DNA of 64,000 bases from Bedellia somnulentella (GCA_963576735.1 OY755187.1:9114001-9178000); one strand, 5' to 3'; positions 44,579 through 56,230 are shown, counted from the stretch's first letter. Numbers and translations: made by a program. The notes: generated by a model not told the origin, from the letters alone.

Positions 44579-45069
44579 GGGGACAAGTGCGAGTTGAACT
44601 CGCGTGAAGAGGGTTCCGTACGATTTTAAAGTTGGTACGCACAATATTGAGTGATTTACCATGTTCATTTGTATTTTTTTCAAAATTTTAGGTTCAGTAG
44701 TTTCGGGAATGGTCAATTTTCGTCTATTTTCTTGAATAACTTGGAAACTATTTATTTTACAATTTCAAAAAAATACATTTAAGATCTTCTCAACAAGACC
44801 TTTCATTTAATATGCCACACGATGCAGTTTTCAGTTTTTTTTTTTTATTTTCCCCTTCCCCTCCAAAAATTACCCCCCATATACAGATTTCATCTGCTCA
44901 CGTCACACCTCTGTGTTTGGGTCACAGGAATTCAACTTTAACAAACAAACAGAATTTCAACTTAATCGGTCTTATAGATTCGGAGATAAATGACTGTAAG
45001 CAACGTACGGACAGACACACGAGTGATCCTATAAGGGTTCCATTTTTGTATTCAGACGTACGGAACCCT
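44579..45069. mobile_element. GGTTCCGTACG-ended element, about 490 bp, copy 2 only
   Basis: Starts GGGGACAAGTGCGAGTTGAA with GGGTTCCGTACG close behind, and ends CGTACGGAACCCT: imperfect inverted termini. Copy 1 reads TTTGACAAAAAAAACCATGTG without it. Contains GACAGACACACGAGTGATCC. No ORF of note; class uncertain. Confidence 0.7.
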
Positions 45070-45289
45070 AAAAAAAAACCATGTGATTTTTGGAAATATT
45101 AGTACCTCTGCATTCGAATCCTGTTTATCTGTTCGTTTAAGTAAAATTTTGGAGGCGAGAATAATATGATAAAAATAATGTTTAAGAAAATGTATTTACT
45201 GTTATAAAAATCAGATGTTAAACAAAAAAATGGTTACTAAAAAATCCATGGCTAAAATTTATGTTTTTATATACATGAGGAACTGCTAG

Positions 45290-46045
45290 CTTGCAATTGC
45301 AGTTGCCTTTCATACATCGGTGAATCCCAACGCTTGGAAGATACGCTCACGAAATCATTCGGTCAGCCACGCATTGGCGACAACAATAAAGCGCATAATT
45401 TTGTCATGATCGTATGAATCTAAGGGAACAGCAAAGATGTACTGACCAGTACACCCTGCTGTGTACCAACATACAATTTGTATTAATTTTTAGTTAGAAA
45501 AACATCAACAAAAAACACAAATGCAATAGACGCGACCCTGCGCAAATATGGGTGACTGAAGCGCTGCTAAAACGTGATGTTGAACAAAATTCTGAACGCA
45601 TTGTTGTATTGAATGTTCGGATCCTTATACGTCCAATTTGTGAAGCTGTCCCACAAACTACTCGCGCTAAAGATGCATTATGCCTAAATTATTCTTAACT
45701 GCACTTGTTTAGGACAACGCGCAAATCTGCTCGCCACTGTATTTCAGCGGATGGGCAAAGCTCTCCTTCCCTCTCAATGTCACCATTGTCACACAAATCA
45801 ACGGTCACCCAGTGATCCATGATACTTAAATGACCTAATCTAGTTCAGTTGCACAATTATAAAAGTTCGGTTTGGTTATCTGAGTAATGTTACCTAACTA
45901 GATTGACCTCATTTTTTACGTTGTATCTGAGCCCGTGAGCAACGACAAATTTCTTGGAAATACCTTGGCGCCCTTGTTTTGCTAAATTGCATATTTGATT
46001 TTCAACAGTCAGTTAAGTCAATTCGAATTTTTTGTGAAATGATGT
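45290..46045 (-). pseudogene. LINE relics (copy 2)
   Basis: Counterpart of 19800-20960 without the MITE; the minus strand of 45717-45785 again shows the DIERE/RALSVRAN-like block. Differs from copy 1 by several percent. Confidence 0.45.
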
Positions 46046-46469
46046 TCAGCGAATATCTTAAGGAAGCCTAGTACGAGCACTACTTTATCAACACGATATC
46101 GGTTTGAGTGAGTGATAAAAATAATCCAGAATTGTTAGATCACACGATCTGGCTGGCCATTTAACAGCAGTGGTGTTACCACTGAGTTATTTTGGCGAAA
46201 TACACTGATCACTTTTTGGCAAAATACTAAAAATACTACAGCCAGCGTGGTCGAGGTGGATATTTGCTAGGCATCATTTTTCATTCATAATTGCCAAACT
46301 TTCCTCTTGTTGTAAAACCTAAATACAACAAATTTTGAAATTTTGATCATCAGAGCTGGCTTTGACGGTTGAACTCATCGTCTATCGCCACTTTGTACGA
46401 ATACACTTACACATGATTAAATACAACTTACCCATGTGGGTAGTTTATTATTTGTAAGAATTTTTTATA

Positions 46470-46695
46470 CGTACGGTGTACGGTACGGTGGGTGTACGTA
46501 AGAGGCGACTAACGGTGTTGGGGCTTTTAAGGGATTTTTGGGCGATGCGGTTGGAGACCCATCACGAACAACCTTTATTTTGCCATCTTTTCCCCACTCA
46601 ACTTTCCAAAAGTGGCGAGGAACTTCTACTTCCTCAGCTCTGGCTACCCCTTCTTGGGATTTATAGCCGTGAGTATATGTATGTATGTATGTATG
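46470..46695 (+). repeat. (TATG)n-tailed SINE, copy 2 only
   Basis: Flanked by TTTTATA (46463-46469 and 46696-46702); copy 1 reads AATTTTTTATAGTTGC uninterrupted near 23875. Begins GTACGGTGTACGG, joins the SINE at GGGTGTACGTAAGAGGCGAC, ends GTGAGTATATGTATGTATG. Confidence 0.85.
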
Positions 46696-46913
46696 TTTTA
46701 TAGTTGCTTGAGATTTTCTTATGTACATCAGTTATTAAACCTTGCTGAAACATCTTTTGTTTTATAAATTTTAGGCAAACAAAACAATATAAGGGGAACC
46801 AACAATTCGATACAATATTGTCCGTTCTTAATCTTAACTTAATAAGTGTAAAAATAATTTTTTTTTGCTTGTCATTATTAGATATATCGTAGCTTAGCAA
46901 ACAAGGTAACCAA

Positions 46914-47257
46914 ATATATCGGCCCATCATAATTTTTCGATAAATTAATAAAATACGGTCAATAACATTAGAACATGCATCAAGTAATAAATAAAAGGCT
47001 ACAACTTTTCAAAAGATTCGGAACACATAATTAGGCATAAATATCAGAACGCATAGAACATCAAAGGACTTAGAAAAAGTACTCAATCCTCATTAATAAT
47101 ACATCCATCTGAATAGATTTTTATCACTTAAATTTACAACTTCATTGCAACATATGCATTAATCAAGTCATATCTTGTTATCTATCAATGAAAATCATTC
47201 TAGTGTTCATTTTAACCACATAAACACAGAAAAAATACACTATATCAATATGGATCC
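46914..47257. other. Unique sequence right of duplication copy 2
   Basis: Homology with copy 1 ends at AACAAGGTAACCAAA. AT-rich, no gene or repeat recognised. Confidence 0.4.
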
Positions 47258-47263
47258 TTTTAT
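47258..47263 (-). terminator. Polyadenylation signal of gene C (AATAAA)
   Basis: AATAAA on the minus strand 58 nt beyond the stop codon of gene C. Confidence 0.55.
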
Positions 47264-47320
47264 TCAAATCACATTACAGTGGTTTCAGCAAAGTTTTCTT
47301 CTTCATCCTTTGATGTATTT

Positions 47321-50300
47321 TTATATATTACACAACCGAGTGCTAACAAAATTATTCGCTATGATTGGAACTACAGTTTTTAAGAGTTCATAATTTGATT
47401 GTGTGACTGATGACCCGTAGTTGTTGTAGAGTTCTTGAACACCCGCATCTGGAATAAAAAGTACAGGATTTTTCATAAAAGTTATCTGGTGTCGGCTTCG
47501 AATACCTCTTACCCATTTCTTCCAGTTGGTATCGTAGAAGATTCGGGAATGTATGAATTATATTTAGGCGGTGCAGCTGCAGATCCATCTTCAGCTGTCC
47601 TTATTTAGCAATCTTTTCTGAACTCAATGTCCAAAAGTGGCTGAGGATTATAGAATTCTGAGGCTTTGGCCTTTTCAATATTAATAGTTGTGATTTTATT
47701 TATATATATTAATTCTAGGTTACTCAAAAAGGCAGGTATCCGAAGTATGTAGAATAAAAAAGCATGTATGGAAAGATTCATGGATGTGAAGCTGGAGAGG
47801 TTTGTCAGGATTGTACAAAGTGGCGATCGATCGTCTCTGCCTTTCCCAATGAGAACTAACCGCGTGATTATGTATGTATGTATCTAACCAATTTGCCATT
47901 CCCTTTGAAACACTACCACTTTTCTCAATTCATCACACAACCCATAACAAATACTAAAAAAAATAATAACATTGTTATATTAACTCTGTGTGCAGAGTTT
48001 GAGATTGTCAAATCGGTCACTTTACGCCACATTAAAATAAATGCCAAGAAGTAAAAGGCAGACAAGTATATAATGTTTTCAATATTATGTGTGAAACTCG
48101 ATAATTCTGAACTTATAACTGAAATTTCGATTGTTACGTGATAGGGGGCAGTCCTATCGTTGTTTTGTTTTATTTCCGTTTACATGCTACAACATTACTA
48201 TGGTACATTTATGTACTTACTATCGCTGTCGGTGATGCAAGTTTGGAAGTTGTTTTGTGGAGCTTCAGTCATATTGGCGAAGGCAAAATATCCTCGGGTG
48301 GCAATTTTGGCTGTTCCGGTAAAGACGAACGTGACTTGGAGTTTAGCTAAAACAAAACATGTCAATACAATTATATCTTCAATACTATATATACATTATA
48401 TAGTCTTTATATCTTATAATAGTTCCTATATTTTCACAATGATGAATATGTTGTTATCTTTCTGACTGAGATATTTTGTCTTGTTAAACAAGTTGTGAAA
48501 ATTGCACAATAATATGTAGCGTTTTTTTTTAATTATCCATTTTTGTAATCGAAAAAGAAAAATAAAACTTACGGTAAACATCAAGTCTGTTTGAAAGAGA
48601 CGTAGAAGGAATTTTGCCAGTTCGGTAGAAATCAACAGTTGTTCTTGCGGCTAAAGTCAAATTGGTGTATTCAATTGTCAATACGCTTTGATCGTGGATG
48701 GGATACGTCCTGCAAGTAAATACAACCATCATCATGAATACAATACAATCATGAATACAACCATCTTTATCTATCTAAATCTATTAAAATTAAAAACCTT
48801 GGTTGCTACTTAAATATTATCTTATAAAACCATCACATAATACTTACGAGAAGTCGACAAATTTTGCTGAACTTAAACCGGCAAAGGTGGCATTCCATTT
48901 CCGAACGATAGAACTAATGGCGGGAACCGGAATAACTACCAGATCTTTGAACAAACTATCACTACCACTACCTTCAGCTAGTTGTTGACAGTCCGAGAAA
49001 AGTCTAAAGTAGTTTCTTACACACGAAAAATTTGGCGTCAGAAGGCATGGCTTTAATGGGATGTCAAGGCTGGTCGAACCTAAAATTAAAATATTAATTA
49101 AGTTGGTAATCATGAGAAACTATTTCAAATGTTTTGGAACTAGAAGGATTTAGCACCATACAAAGTTGCAATAGGCAGTCCTTGAGACAAAACAAGTAAA
49201 TCTGTGAGTAAATACCATAAGTCTTCATTAATGTATTATCGGAATCTATATATAAGGTTTTCAATAAACAAAACGAATTCATAACATACTTTACAATCGT
49301 AACATTTTAGATAGTGGTTTCTAGGGATTGTTTTTTGGCAGCTGGCGTATTTACGAGAAGTTAATGTTCGGTAAGGATAAAACATGGTTAAAACAAAGAG
49401 TAAAACTATATATTTTTTAAATAGTCCGCCCTCTACTACAATCATCTAGTATCAATATGGTCTGATATTGTCATCAAATTTATCAATCTCGTTGTATTAG
49501 TTTTACTTTGAGTTACTAGATGTCGCTACATAAATTGCGGACTTTTCAGATGAAGACGGCGCCAAAGTATTATTATTATTCTTTTGCAATTTCGTAATTA
49601 TACTTCCGACTCTACAATGCAACTTTGATAAAAAGGAATGGACCTTGATAGTTTCCTTATTGATAATTTCCTCATAAAATCCATAATATGAACAGTATCT
49701 TCCAATATAAGAAGACAAATGTCCAAAGAAGGATTTCTGATTATTTTAGCCATATTTTAACAAATACATTTTGTTTGATGATAACACAGTAACAAATTGT
49801 AAAGCAACAGCAGCAAAGGAAACAAATTGTATAGTAATATATATTAATAGATATAATACGCCTATTGCCATACAAATATAATTACAATATAAACTTGCTA
49901 TTTATAGCTGTCCTATACAAATTGTCAACAATTACATTATTTTGCGTATTTAAAGTTTAATGATCTAAAATAAATGGGTTTCAAAATGTGTGGCGATCTT
50001 GGTAGCAAAAATATTGATCTGCCTGCTAATCGATATAAAAAAAGGTTTTTTGTTTATATCTTGTTTAAATCATGTTGGAGGGGTTTTGCCATAATCGCCA
50101 CGATTGGCGATTGGGTTGGCGATGGCAGTAAAATCCTTGCGTAATCCTTCTGTTGTAATTTTCGACTCCCATGTAAAGAGGTGCTAGATATTATATGCTG
50201 ACAACACACGGCAGTTACATATATCATACCCTTTGTATTTTGTTTCTGTTTACAACCAAAAAGGAAAGTATATTATCACACAAGTGCGAAAAAATAAACA

Positions 50301-50680
50301 AAATTGACAGTTTTACTAATATTTCATATATCTTTACTCAATACGAAAGACATTACTCGCTGTATATAAAAAATACTTTAATACCATTTAATTTATGAGG
50401 CGTCCATTAAAATATAGACCGAATCAAAAGCTTAATGTGAAAATAAGGGCTTGGTTCATTTTGAATATATATTGATCGACGAAAATAAAAGTGGTCTATC
50501 AGCTGAAATTGAGATGATGTGGTTTGAATTGATGATGATGATAATATTATAAGCTCAAGACAGCCACAGTATTTTATTAAAATGAGGATACTTACTGACG
50601 CATTCTTGATCGTCCCCAGGAAAGGCTGCAGAAGTAACTGCTGCAAAGCTGATAATAGCAACGATGACCAACTTGTTCAT
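47321..50680 (-). CDS. Gene C: diverged secreted JHBP/Takeout-like paralogue, five exons
   Basis: Exons at 50596-50680, 48848-49079, 48573-48709, 48221-48346 and 47321-47448 (minus), with GT-AG introns of phases 1,2,1,1, give 708 nt and 235 residues. Signal peptide MNKLVIVAIISFAAVTSA; mature AFPGDDQEC, identical to the other genes in exon 1. Exon 2 is one codon longer and very different (SSTSLDIPLKPC, FSCVRNYFRLFSDCQQLAE), yet all six shared cysteines remain (27, 40, 48, 59, 188, 233). So do FAGLSSAKFVDFS, GYFAFANMTEAP and NYELLKTVVPIIANNFVS. It lacks the seventh cysteine of A and B. Full open frame, so probably functional with a changed ligand pocket (inference). Intron 4 contains SINE and RTE relics. 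Confidence 0.82.
47560..47695 (+). repeat. Decayed (TATG)n-SINE, intron 4 of gene C
   Basis: GGCGGTGCAGCTGCAGATCC, TCCAAAAGTGGCTGAGGATT and GAGGCTTTGGCC match the SINE body at 5820-5945 loosely. Confidence 0.5.
47700..47890 (+). repeat. RTE-like LINE 3' end, intron 4 of gene C
   Basis: AAGCATGTATGGAAAGATTC, GAGAGGTTTGTCAGGATTGT, CTTTCCCAATGAGAAC and a TATG tail: the 3' end of the RTE-like family, corresponding to KACMERF and ERFVRIVQSGDRSSL in decayed frames. The rest of the intron holds nothing recognisable. Confidence 0.65.
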
Positions 50681-50749
50681 TTTGTGATATTAAACGATTG
50701 ATCAATATCTCAAAGCAGTTTTTCGAATGATAGATCTTTTTGGGAAACA

Positions 50750-50762
50750 GTTAATTTATATA
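50750..50762 (-). promoter_or_regulatory. TATA box of gene C
   Basis: TATATAAATTAAC on the minus strand, about 70-82 nt before the ATG, with the conserved leader (TCATTCGAAAAACTGCTTTG) and, further out, ACAGCTGTTAGGGACGGGTT, as upstream of A and B. Confidence 0.7.
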
Positions 50763-51019
50763 TGGCTGAAATTAACAATCGAAAATTATCATTAACAATT
50801 GAGACAATATTTTCAGTTATTACAGCTGTTAGGGACGGGTTTTGTTTCAGATTTCGCATTAATCTTTTATTTGAAGTAAGCTTTATATAATAAGTAGACA
50901 TTATAACAAAGAAACATACATATGTCTTTAGTAATGCCATACAATTGTCTAGCATTAGTAAAGATAAGTGTATGTTACTTAGAACCCCTTACTAATTAGT
51001 GACGGGTTCTAACTAATCA

Positions 51020-51120
51020 ATTCAGCAAATGAAAAATTTCGATACCAGCGGGACTCGAACCCACGACATCCGGGTATACGCCCCTTCGCACTGCCAACCC
51101 GGATACCGGTATATGTGTTG
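51020..51120 (-). repeat. tRNA-like SINE head
   Basis: GAAAAATTTCGATACCAGCG, GGACTCGAACCCACGAC and CGGGTATACGCCCCTTCG are the reverse complement of a tRNA-like head with B box GGGTTCGAGTCCC. Related to 31139-31290. Confidence 0.6.
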
Positions 51121-51319
51121 TTATGGTAAGCAATCAAGATTATTAACGATGAGGTAAAATCATGTGGAATCCCATATCTTTGAGTTATTTATCACTTGGT
51201 GGGTTGGTTTTCCTGCGTCCTGTCATATGACTACACTGGTCAGTTGACTAGTGGGTTATTAAACCTCCGCTAACAAGATATGAAGTGTTTTCTCAATGGG
51301 AAATTACTGAAATATTAAG

Positions 51320-51690
51320 AATTCTAAAGAGAGGCAGAGAGTACCCTAACGCTAAAGTTTGGCAACTTGTTCTATTTCCGGGACGACAACCAGCATTCCC
51401 AGGGAGGTATTAGGTTTATCGTCACAAGTCTCTAGTAAAGACTGGTAGCACTGAGTGTAACGTACAGTAAACTTGACGAAGACCATACTTTTACTTCTTT
51501 CGTTGTTGAGAACCTTAGTCCATGGGATCCAACTGCGAGTTGAATTTTGAAAGGAATTTCTGAGAACTTGGTGAGACGTGTTTGATTCAAGGGTTGGTAC
51601 GTATTTGCCCCGAAGAATCAGTTTGGCCATTAAAGGGGCAGTGCCGCTATATTACTTGGAATTGGATCCCCACCACCAAGAGCAACGATT
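51320..51690 (+). pseudogene. Relic of an RLE-type LINE C-terminus
   Basis: Plus strand reads ENLSPWDPTAS, ILKGISENLVRRV and, with shifts, DSRVGTYLPRRISLAIKG, matching ETLGTWG, LKDLSARLVEVSGDPRAG and QRISIAIQRGN of the LINE at 21021-23484. Frameshifts and stops throughout. Confidence 0.55.
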
Positions 51691-51839
51691 TGTTTTATTT
51701 TAAATATTGTACAGCCTGTTTTATCCTCATATTATATAAAAAAATGTAAATCAGAATAGAATTAACTTATGAATGAAAAATAAAAACCCTGCATGTGCAT
51801 ATACCTGCGGAAAAAAAAGTGAACTTAAAAAAATAAAGG

Positions 51840-52092
51840 AACCGCTAGTATGCAATCACATCGTGTCCATCTCTCGAACATCGGCGAATCCCAACGCTCC
51901 GACAATTCGCTCAGGAAATTATTCGCCGCAACAATGAAGCGCACAAGTTTCTCATGATCGTATGAAAATCATCGACGTGCTCTTGTGCAATTATAATTTA
52001 GTAGTTATTATTTATATTATTATTTTTTGTTTGTATGTTTTTTGTGCCACACATGGCGAATAAACGTCTTTCTTCTTCTTCTTCTTCTTCAA
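51840..52092 (+). repeat. LINE 3' end with (TTC)n tail
   Basis: ATCGGCGAATCCCAACGCTC through CATGGCGAATAAACGTCTTT, ending in (CTT)n at 52072-52090. Resembles 19830-19930 and 45310-45410. The following 52093-52390 matches, in decayed form, RT segments of the same kind of LINE (minus strand). Confidence 0.5.
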
Positions 52093-52613
52093 TTATTGTT
52101 GAGACTCTGCTTTAAACGACGTATTGAATGTTCAGATCTTTGTTCGCCCAATTTGTAAAGCTGTTCCACTAGCTGCACGTAAAAAATGCGCGGTACTTCT
52201 TTTATACCTTGACTTGTTAAGGTCAACGCGCAAACCTGCGCGCCAGCATATTACTACAGATGGTACTCCTCTGTGCACCCTCTGAAGTCATCAACTTTTG
52301 TTACCAGACTTAATGATCATAATAACCTCACTGTTTTTTGCGTTGTATCTATACCCATAAGCAACTAGAAATCTCTTGCAAATACTTGACACCCTGATTA
52401 GTTCGGTGTTGTGATGCCTCTAGTCGCGTTAAAACTTTAATCTATTAATAATTTCTTTGCACAACCAAAACATTTGTATGTTTAGTTTTTAGTTAAGCTA
52501 TATAAAAGAAACTTTGATGTGGAACCCAAATCAAAATACGTCACTAACAACTGTTATAACCAAAAATGGATTTACTATTGTTTATTACAATGTTCAGTTA
52601 TTCATTTCAACCA

Positions 52614-52622
52614 TATATAAAT
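52614..52622 (+). promoter_or_regulatory. TATA box of gene D
   Basis: TATATAAAT 85-93 nt before the ATG, followed by AAACCGTTTCAAAAAGAAAT and AAAAGCAGCTTTTAGACATT, the leader shared with A, B and C. ACTAACAACTGTTATAACC about 50 bp upstream matches the ACAGCTGTTAGTAACGG block of A and B in reverse complement. Confidence 0.72.
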
Positions 52623-52706
52623 AAACCGTTTCAAAAAGAAATCAATCATTCGAAAAGCAGCTTTTAGACATTTATGATTATTGATTAATCAATCTAATAT
52701 CACAAA

Positions 52707-55700
52707 ATGAACAAGTTTATTATCGTTACTATTATTGGCTTTGCAGCAGTCGCTTCTGCGGCATTTCCTGGGGACGATCAAGAATGCGTCAGTAAGTATC
52801 CTCATTTTCATATAATACTTTGGTTGTGTTTAGCTTATAATTATTTAGTATTTTTGCTGTTAATAAGTCACCTAAAATGTACTGTACTTAGTCCTTCTTA
52901 AGCTCAATCATGCTTTTGATTCTCTTTTTATTTGTAATGTAATGAATGCCTTAAAAACTGGTATGAAATTACTTAAATAATTCCAAATAATCATCGAGTG
53001 TCAAAATTGTCCGTAGTAGTTTATCCACCAACGGCGCCGCCCATTTCAAAATGTAATATAAAAATATATAATAGAAAATATCGGCCAAGTGCCAAATGTG
53101 TGTAGGTTTGTTACGCGATTACTTCGTATGTAGCAGTCAATCAATTTTTAAAGTAGTACTATTGGATAAGCTTGCAGATAGGTCTCATGAATTTTTTTAT
53201 GAGGTCTTATTGTGTGGTTATTCAAATACTCCAAAAATATCAAAATGAATACTATAATTGTTTATCGAAATTTGTATGAAACATTCGGTTTCTGTCAAAT
53301 CGTACGTTTTTAGTTACTTTTTTATGAAGGCCGTTCTTTTTTGTAAACGAAAATATTATTCTAAGTATAATTATTGATGATACTGTTAGAACGTCCATAA
53401 ACTAAAGCTGATGTTACACGACACGGTACAAAGACAGTTTAAAGTTTACAATTTGAAATATATCTTCTATTTCAGTACCTGATGAACCGCCAAAAACTGT
53501 TGTATGTTCAGCAGCCGATGGCATTTCGTGTGTTCAAAATATTGTAAGCACTAAATCCAGCTGCCTACAATTAGCTGGCCCTACAGCTAGTGATACTTTC
53601 TTCAGTGACTATATACTAACAAGTTTACCCAGCGTGTCTGGCGCTTTTGAAAAGTATAATGTGACCTTTTCTGGACTAAGCTCTGCCGCTTTGATTGAGT
53701 TCTCGTAAGTATACATAATTTAACAAGATCTTGTTATATTATATTGACTTTAATTCACCTCAATTCAATCTCTTCTATGTATTTGAAAAGTTGCAACTAA
53801 TATCAAGTTCAGTACAACAGTTAAAAATGAAAGATAGTCAATTGCATACTATTATTATATTAAAAAAATCAAGAGAACATAAAATTTTGCAAGAAATTAA
53901 CATATCGTTAGGAGCAGCACTGCTATGCAAGCCACCTAAGTTCAGCGCCTTTCTGATAGCTCGAGAAGTCCTTGTATGGCGGCTTTAGCAATAACAGTTA
54001 ATATATGAAAAATATCTATTTACACTAATACAAGTATTTTTAAATTTCAGATCCTACGCTGACCGCGACTTGAGTGTTTTGTCAGTGCAGTACAAAAACG
54101 TCAGTCTTCTCTCTAGATCCAAACTTTCTATTTATCAAACAAACAAGATTCCAACCACTCTTATTTCTAATTCCAATGAAGTTTATGGTAATTAACATTC
54201 AACCAACTAAATTGTACTGAGTTTTGATTCTCGCCTTATTTATTTTACAGAAATTCACTATACACCTATGGTGAATTTGCAGCATTTACCCTTTAAGATA
54301 GCTTTCCTTCTTATAACGAAAACCTTATCGAAAAAGAAATTTAATTGAGTCTAGCTCATTGCAGAGTTTAATCTTAAGATGAGAGGGTTTCGCTTTCTAA
54401 TCTATCTTTAGGTTACCTTACCTGCTTACAATATACTTTTGATTTTAAAATAAACGGTAAAATATTTAAAGATTCACACAGTGCTTCCAAGATGAAGAAT
54501 ATTTTTTTTCTTTCAGAGGGCCTTGAAATGACGATTGTCTTCCCTGGTTCTAACTACATTGATGTTGGTAATTACTACGCATTTGCGAACATGACAACGC
54601 CCCCTGTCAATAATCTACAATCCTGTCTCAGTGATAGCAGTAGTAAGTATTCTGAAATTTACTTTTATGATATTACTTTTATATCAATATTATGAATAAT
54701 ATTTGGCTGGGTAGTGTTGGCTTAGAACAATACTAACCCATTTCTTCCCGTGAGTGTTTATAACAGGCTAAGGGTATTGAGGCTTTTTAAGTAATTTTTA
54801 GGCGATGCGGTTGGAGACCCATCAACAAAAACCATTGTTTTACAATCTTATCCCCACTCAAATTCCTAAAGTGGCTTAGGAATTTATAATTCTGAAGCTC
54901 TGGCTACTCCTTCTAGGGATTTATAGCCGTTAGTATGTATGTATGAATGTACTTTTATAACAACCATGGTAGCTTAGTGGGCAGCACCACTACCTCTCTT
55001 CTCTCATGGAGAGAAGTGTCGGTTCAAATCCCAAATCATTGTTGTTAACGGTGACTGTTCGTCCTTTTAAAAACTTTACCATGCGCATCGAATATACATA
55101 CATACATACATATACATATACTCACGCCATTAATTCCCATTGGGGTAGGCAGAGACTATCGATCGCCACTTCGTACGATCCTGACAAACTTCTCTAGCTT
55201 CGTTTATCAATCTTTTCATACATGCTCTTTTATTCTTCATACTTCGGACGCCAGCCTTTTTGAGCACACTCTCAATTTGGTCCAAGTGTGTTCTCCGTGG
55301 TCGTCCTCTACTAACATTACCATCCACACTAGCTCTATAGATCCCTTTTACCAATTTTCTATCATCCATCCTCTCTATGTGCCCAAACCATCTCAACATT
55401 CCTTTTTCTATCTTTCTTACAATATCATCTTTCACACCACACTTTTCACGAAAAACGCTATTTCTCACTCGGTCACACAATCTAACATTACAAATTTTTC
55501 TGAGGGACCTCATCTCTACTGCATTCACTCTGCTCTCATGCTTCTTCTGCCACACCCAACATTCGCTTCCATACATAAGCGTAGGAACAAGAACAGCATC
55601 ATGCACAGCCATTCGGGCCTTTTCAGACACCGATTGACTGATCATTAGGCTATTCATTGCTCCATTTACCGCATTACCCTTTTTCACTCTTCTTTCAATG

Positions 55701-56077
55701 TCTTCATCACATTTTCCATCCCTTGTAAACATCGAATATGTCCAATAATTTAGGGAAATAATGACGATCAACAGTCTTTGTCTACCTCAATGGGAACTAA
55801 TGAAATGACCAAATATATATAGATGTGTTTAGCAAAAGAATCCAGCAATTCCATATTTTAGCGAATTCAGCAGAAATCTTAGGTATTTGAAAACTAGCAC
55901 TTCCCGTGTGATGCCAAGGTTGATGTTTTACATATTTTTTTATTTTCAGATACAGACATCCAAAACTTCATGGCAAATACCGCTACATCAATCATTGAAG
56001 GTAACTACGAACTCTTAGAAACAGTTGTTCCAATTATTGCCAAACATTTTGTATCAAACTACTTATGTCAAGCTTAG
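52707..56077 (+). CDS. Gene D: secreted JHBP/Takeout-like protein, five exons
   Basis: Exons at 52707-52791, 53476-53704, 54051-54187, 54517-54642 and 55950-56077 join through GT-AG introns (684, 346, 329 and 1307 bp; phases 1,2,1,1) into 705 nt, 234 residues. Signal peptide MNKFIIVTIIGFAAVASA; mature AFPGDDQEC. Six cysteines: 27, 39, 47, 58, 187 and 232. NxS/T sites N90, N121 and N176. Exon 2 (KYNVTFSGLSSAALIEF) and exon 5 (NYELLETVVPIIAKHFVS) are close to gene A. The N-terminal C-x7-C, the beta-rich middle and the C-terminal helix fit the JHBP/Takeout fold; the function as a ligand carrier is inferred. AATAAA at 56175-56180. Divergently oriented to gene C, 2.0 kb apart. Intron 4 holds a SINE and an RTE-like LINE fragment. 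Confidence 0.85.
54704..54950 (+). repeat. (TATG)n-tailed SINE, intron 4 of gene D
   Basis: GGGTAGTGTTGGCTTAGAAC, GGCGATGCGGTTGGAGACCC and TAGCCGTTAGTATGTATGTA. Confidence 0.75.
55082..55790 (-). pseudogene. RTE-like LINE, C-terminal part, intron 4 of gene D
   Basis: Minus-strand frame of 213 codons (55130-55771): FTRDGKCDEDIERRVKKGNA, MYGSECWVWQKKHESRVN, GMLRWFGHIERM, SRGRPRRTHLDQIESVLK and REVCQDRTKWRSIVSAYPNG. This is the C-terminal region after the RT of an RTE-like LINE. The 3' end is CCCAATGGGAATTAATGGCG then GTGAGTATATGTATATGTATG. 5'-truncated. It lies antisense to gene D and, being intronic, does not touch the coding exons. Confidence 0.85.
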
Positions 56078-56174
56078 TGGACTAAGCTAAAATATTTTCA
56101 AGTTTATAATGTGAGAAGTGCAGTACTCAGATTTTGGCTGTTTGTAGCCAGTGTCTTGTTCAGCTGATTTTAAC

Positions 56175-56180
56175 AATAAA
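56175..56180 (+). terminator. Polyadenylation signal of gene D (AATAAA)
   Basis: AATAAA about 98 nt after the stop codon. Confidence 0.7.
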
Positions 56181-56230
56181 TACAGATTATGAGTAGATAC
56201 CCTGTAGTTTCTTTTTTCATCATATTTACA

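Noticed and set aside
53731..53988. 85-codon plus-strand frame in intron 2 of gene D
   Set aside because: Lies wholly between good splice sites and has no counterpart in genes A-C.
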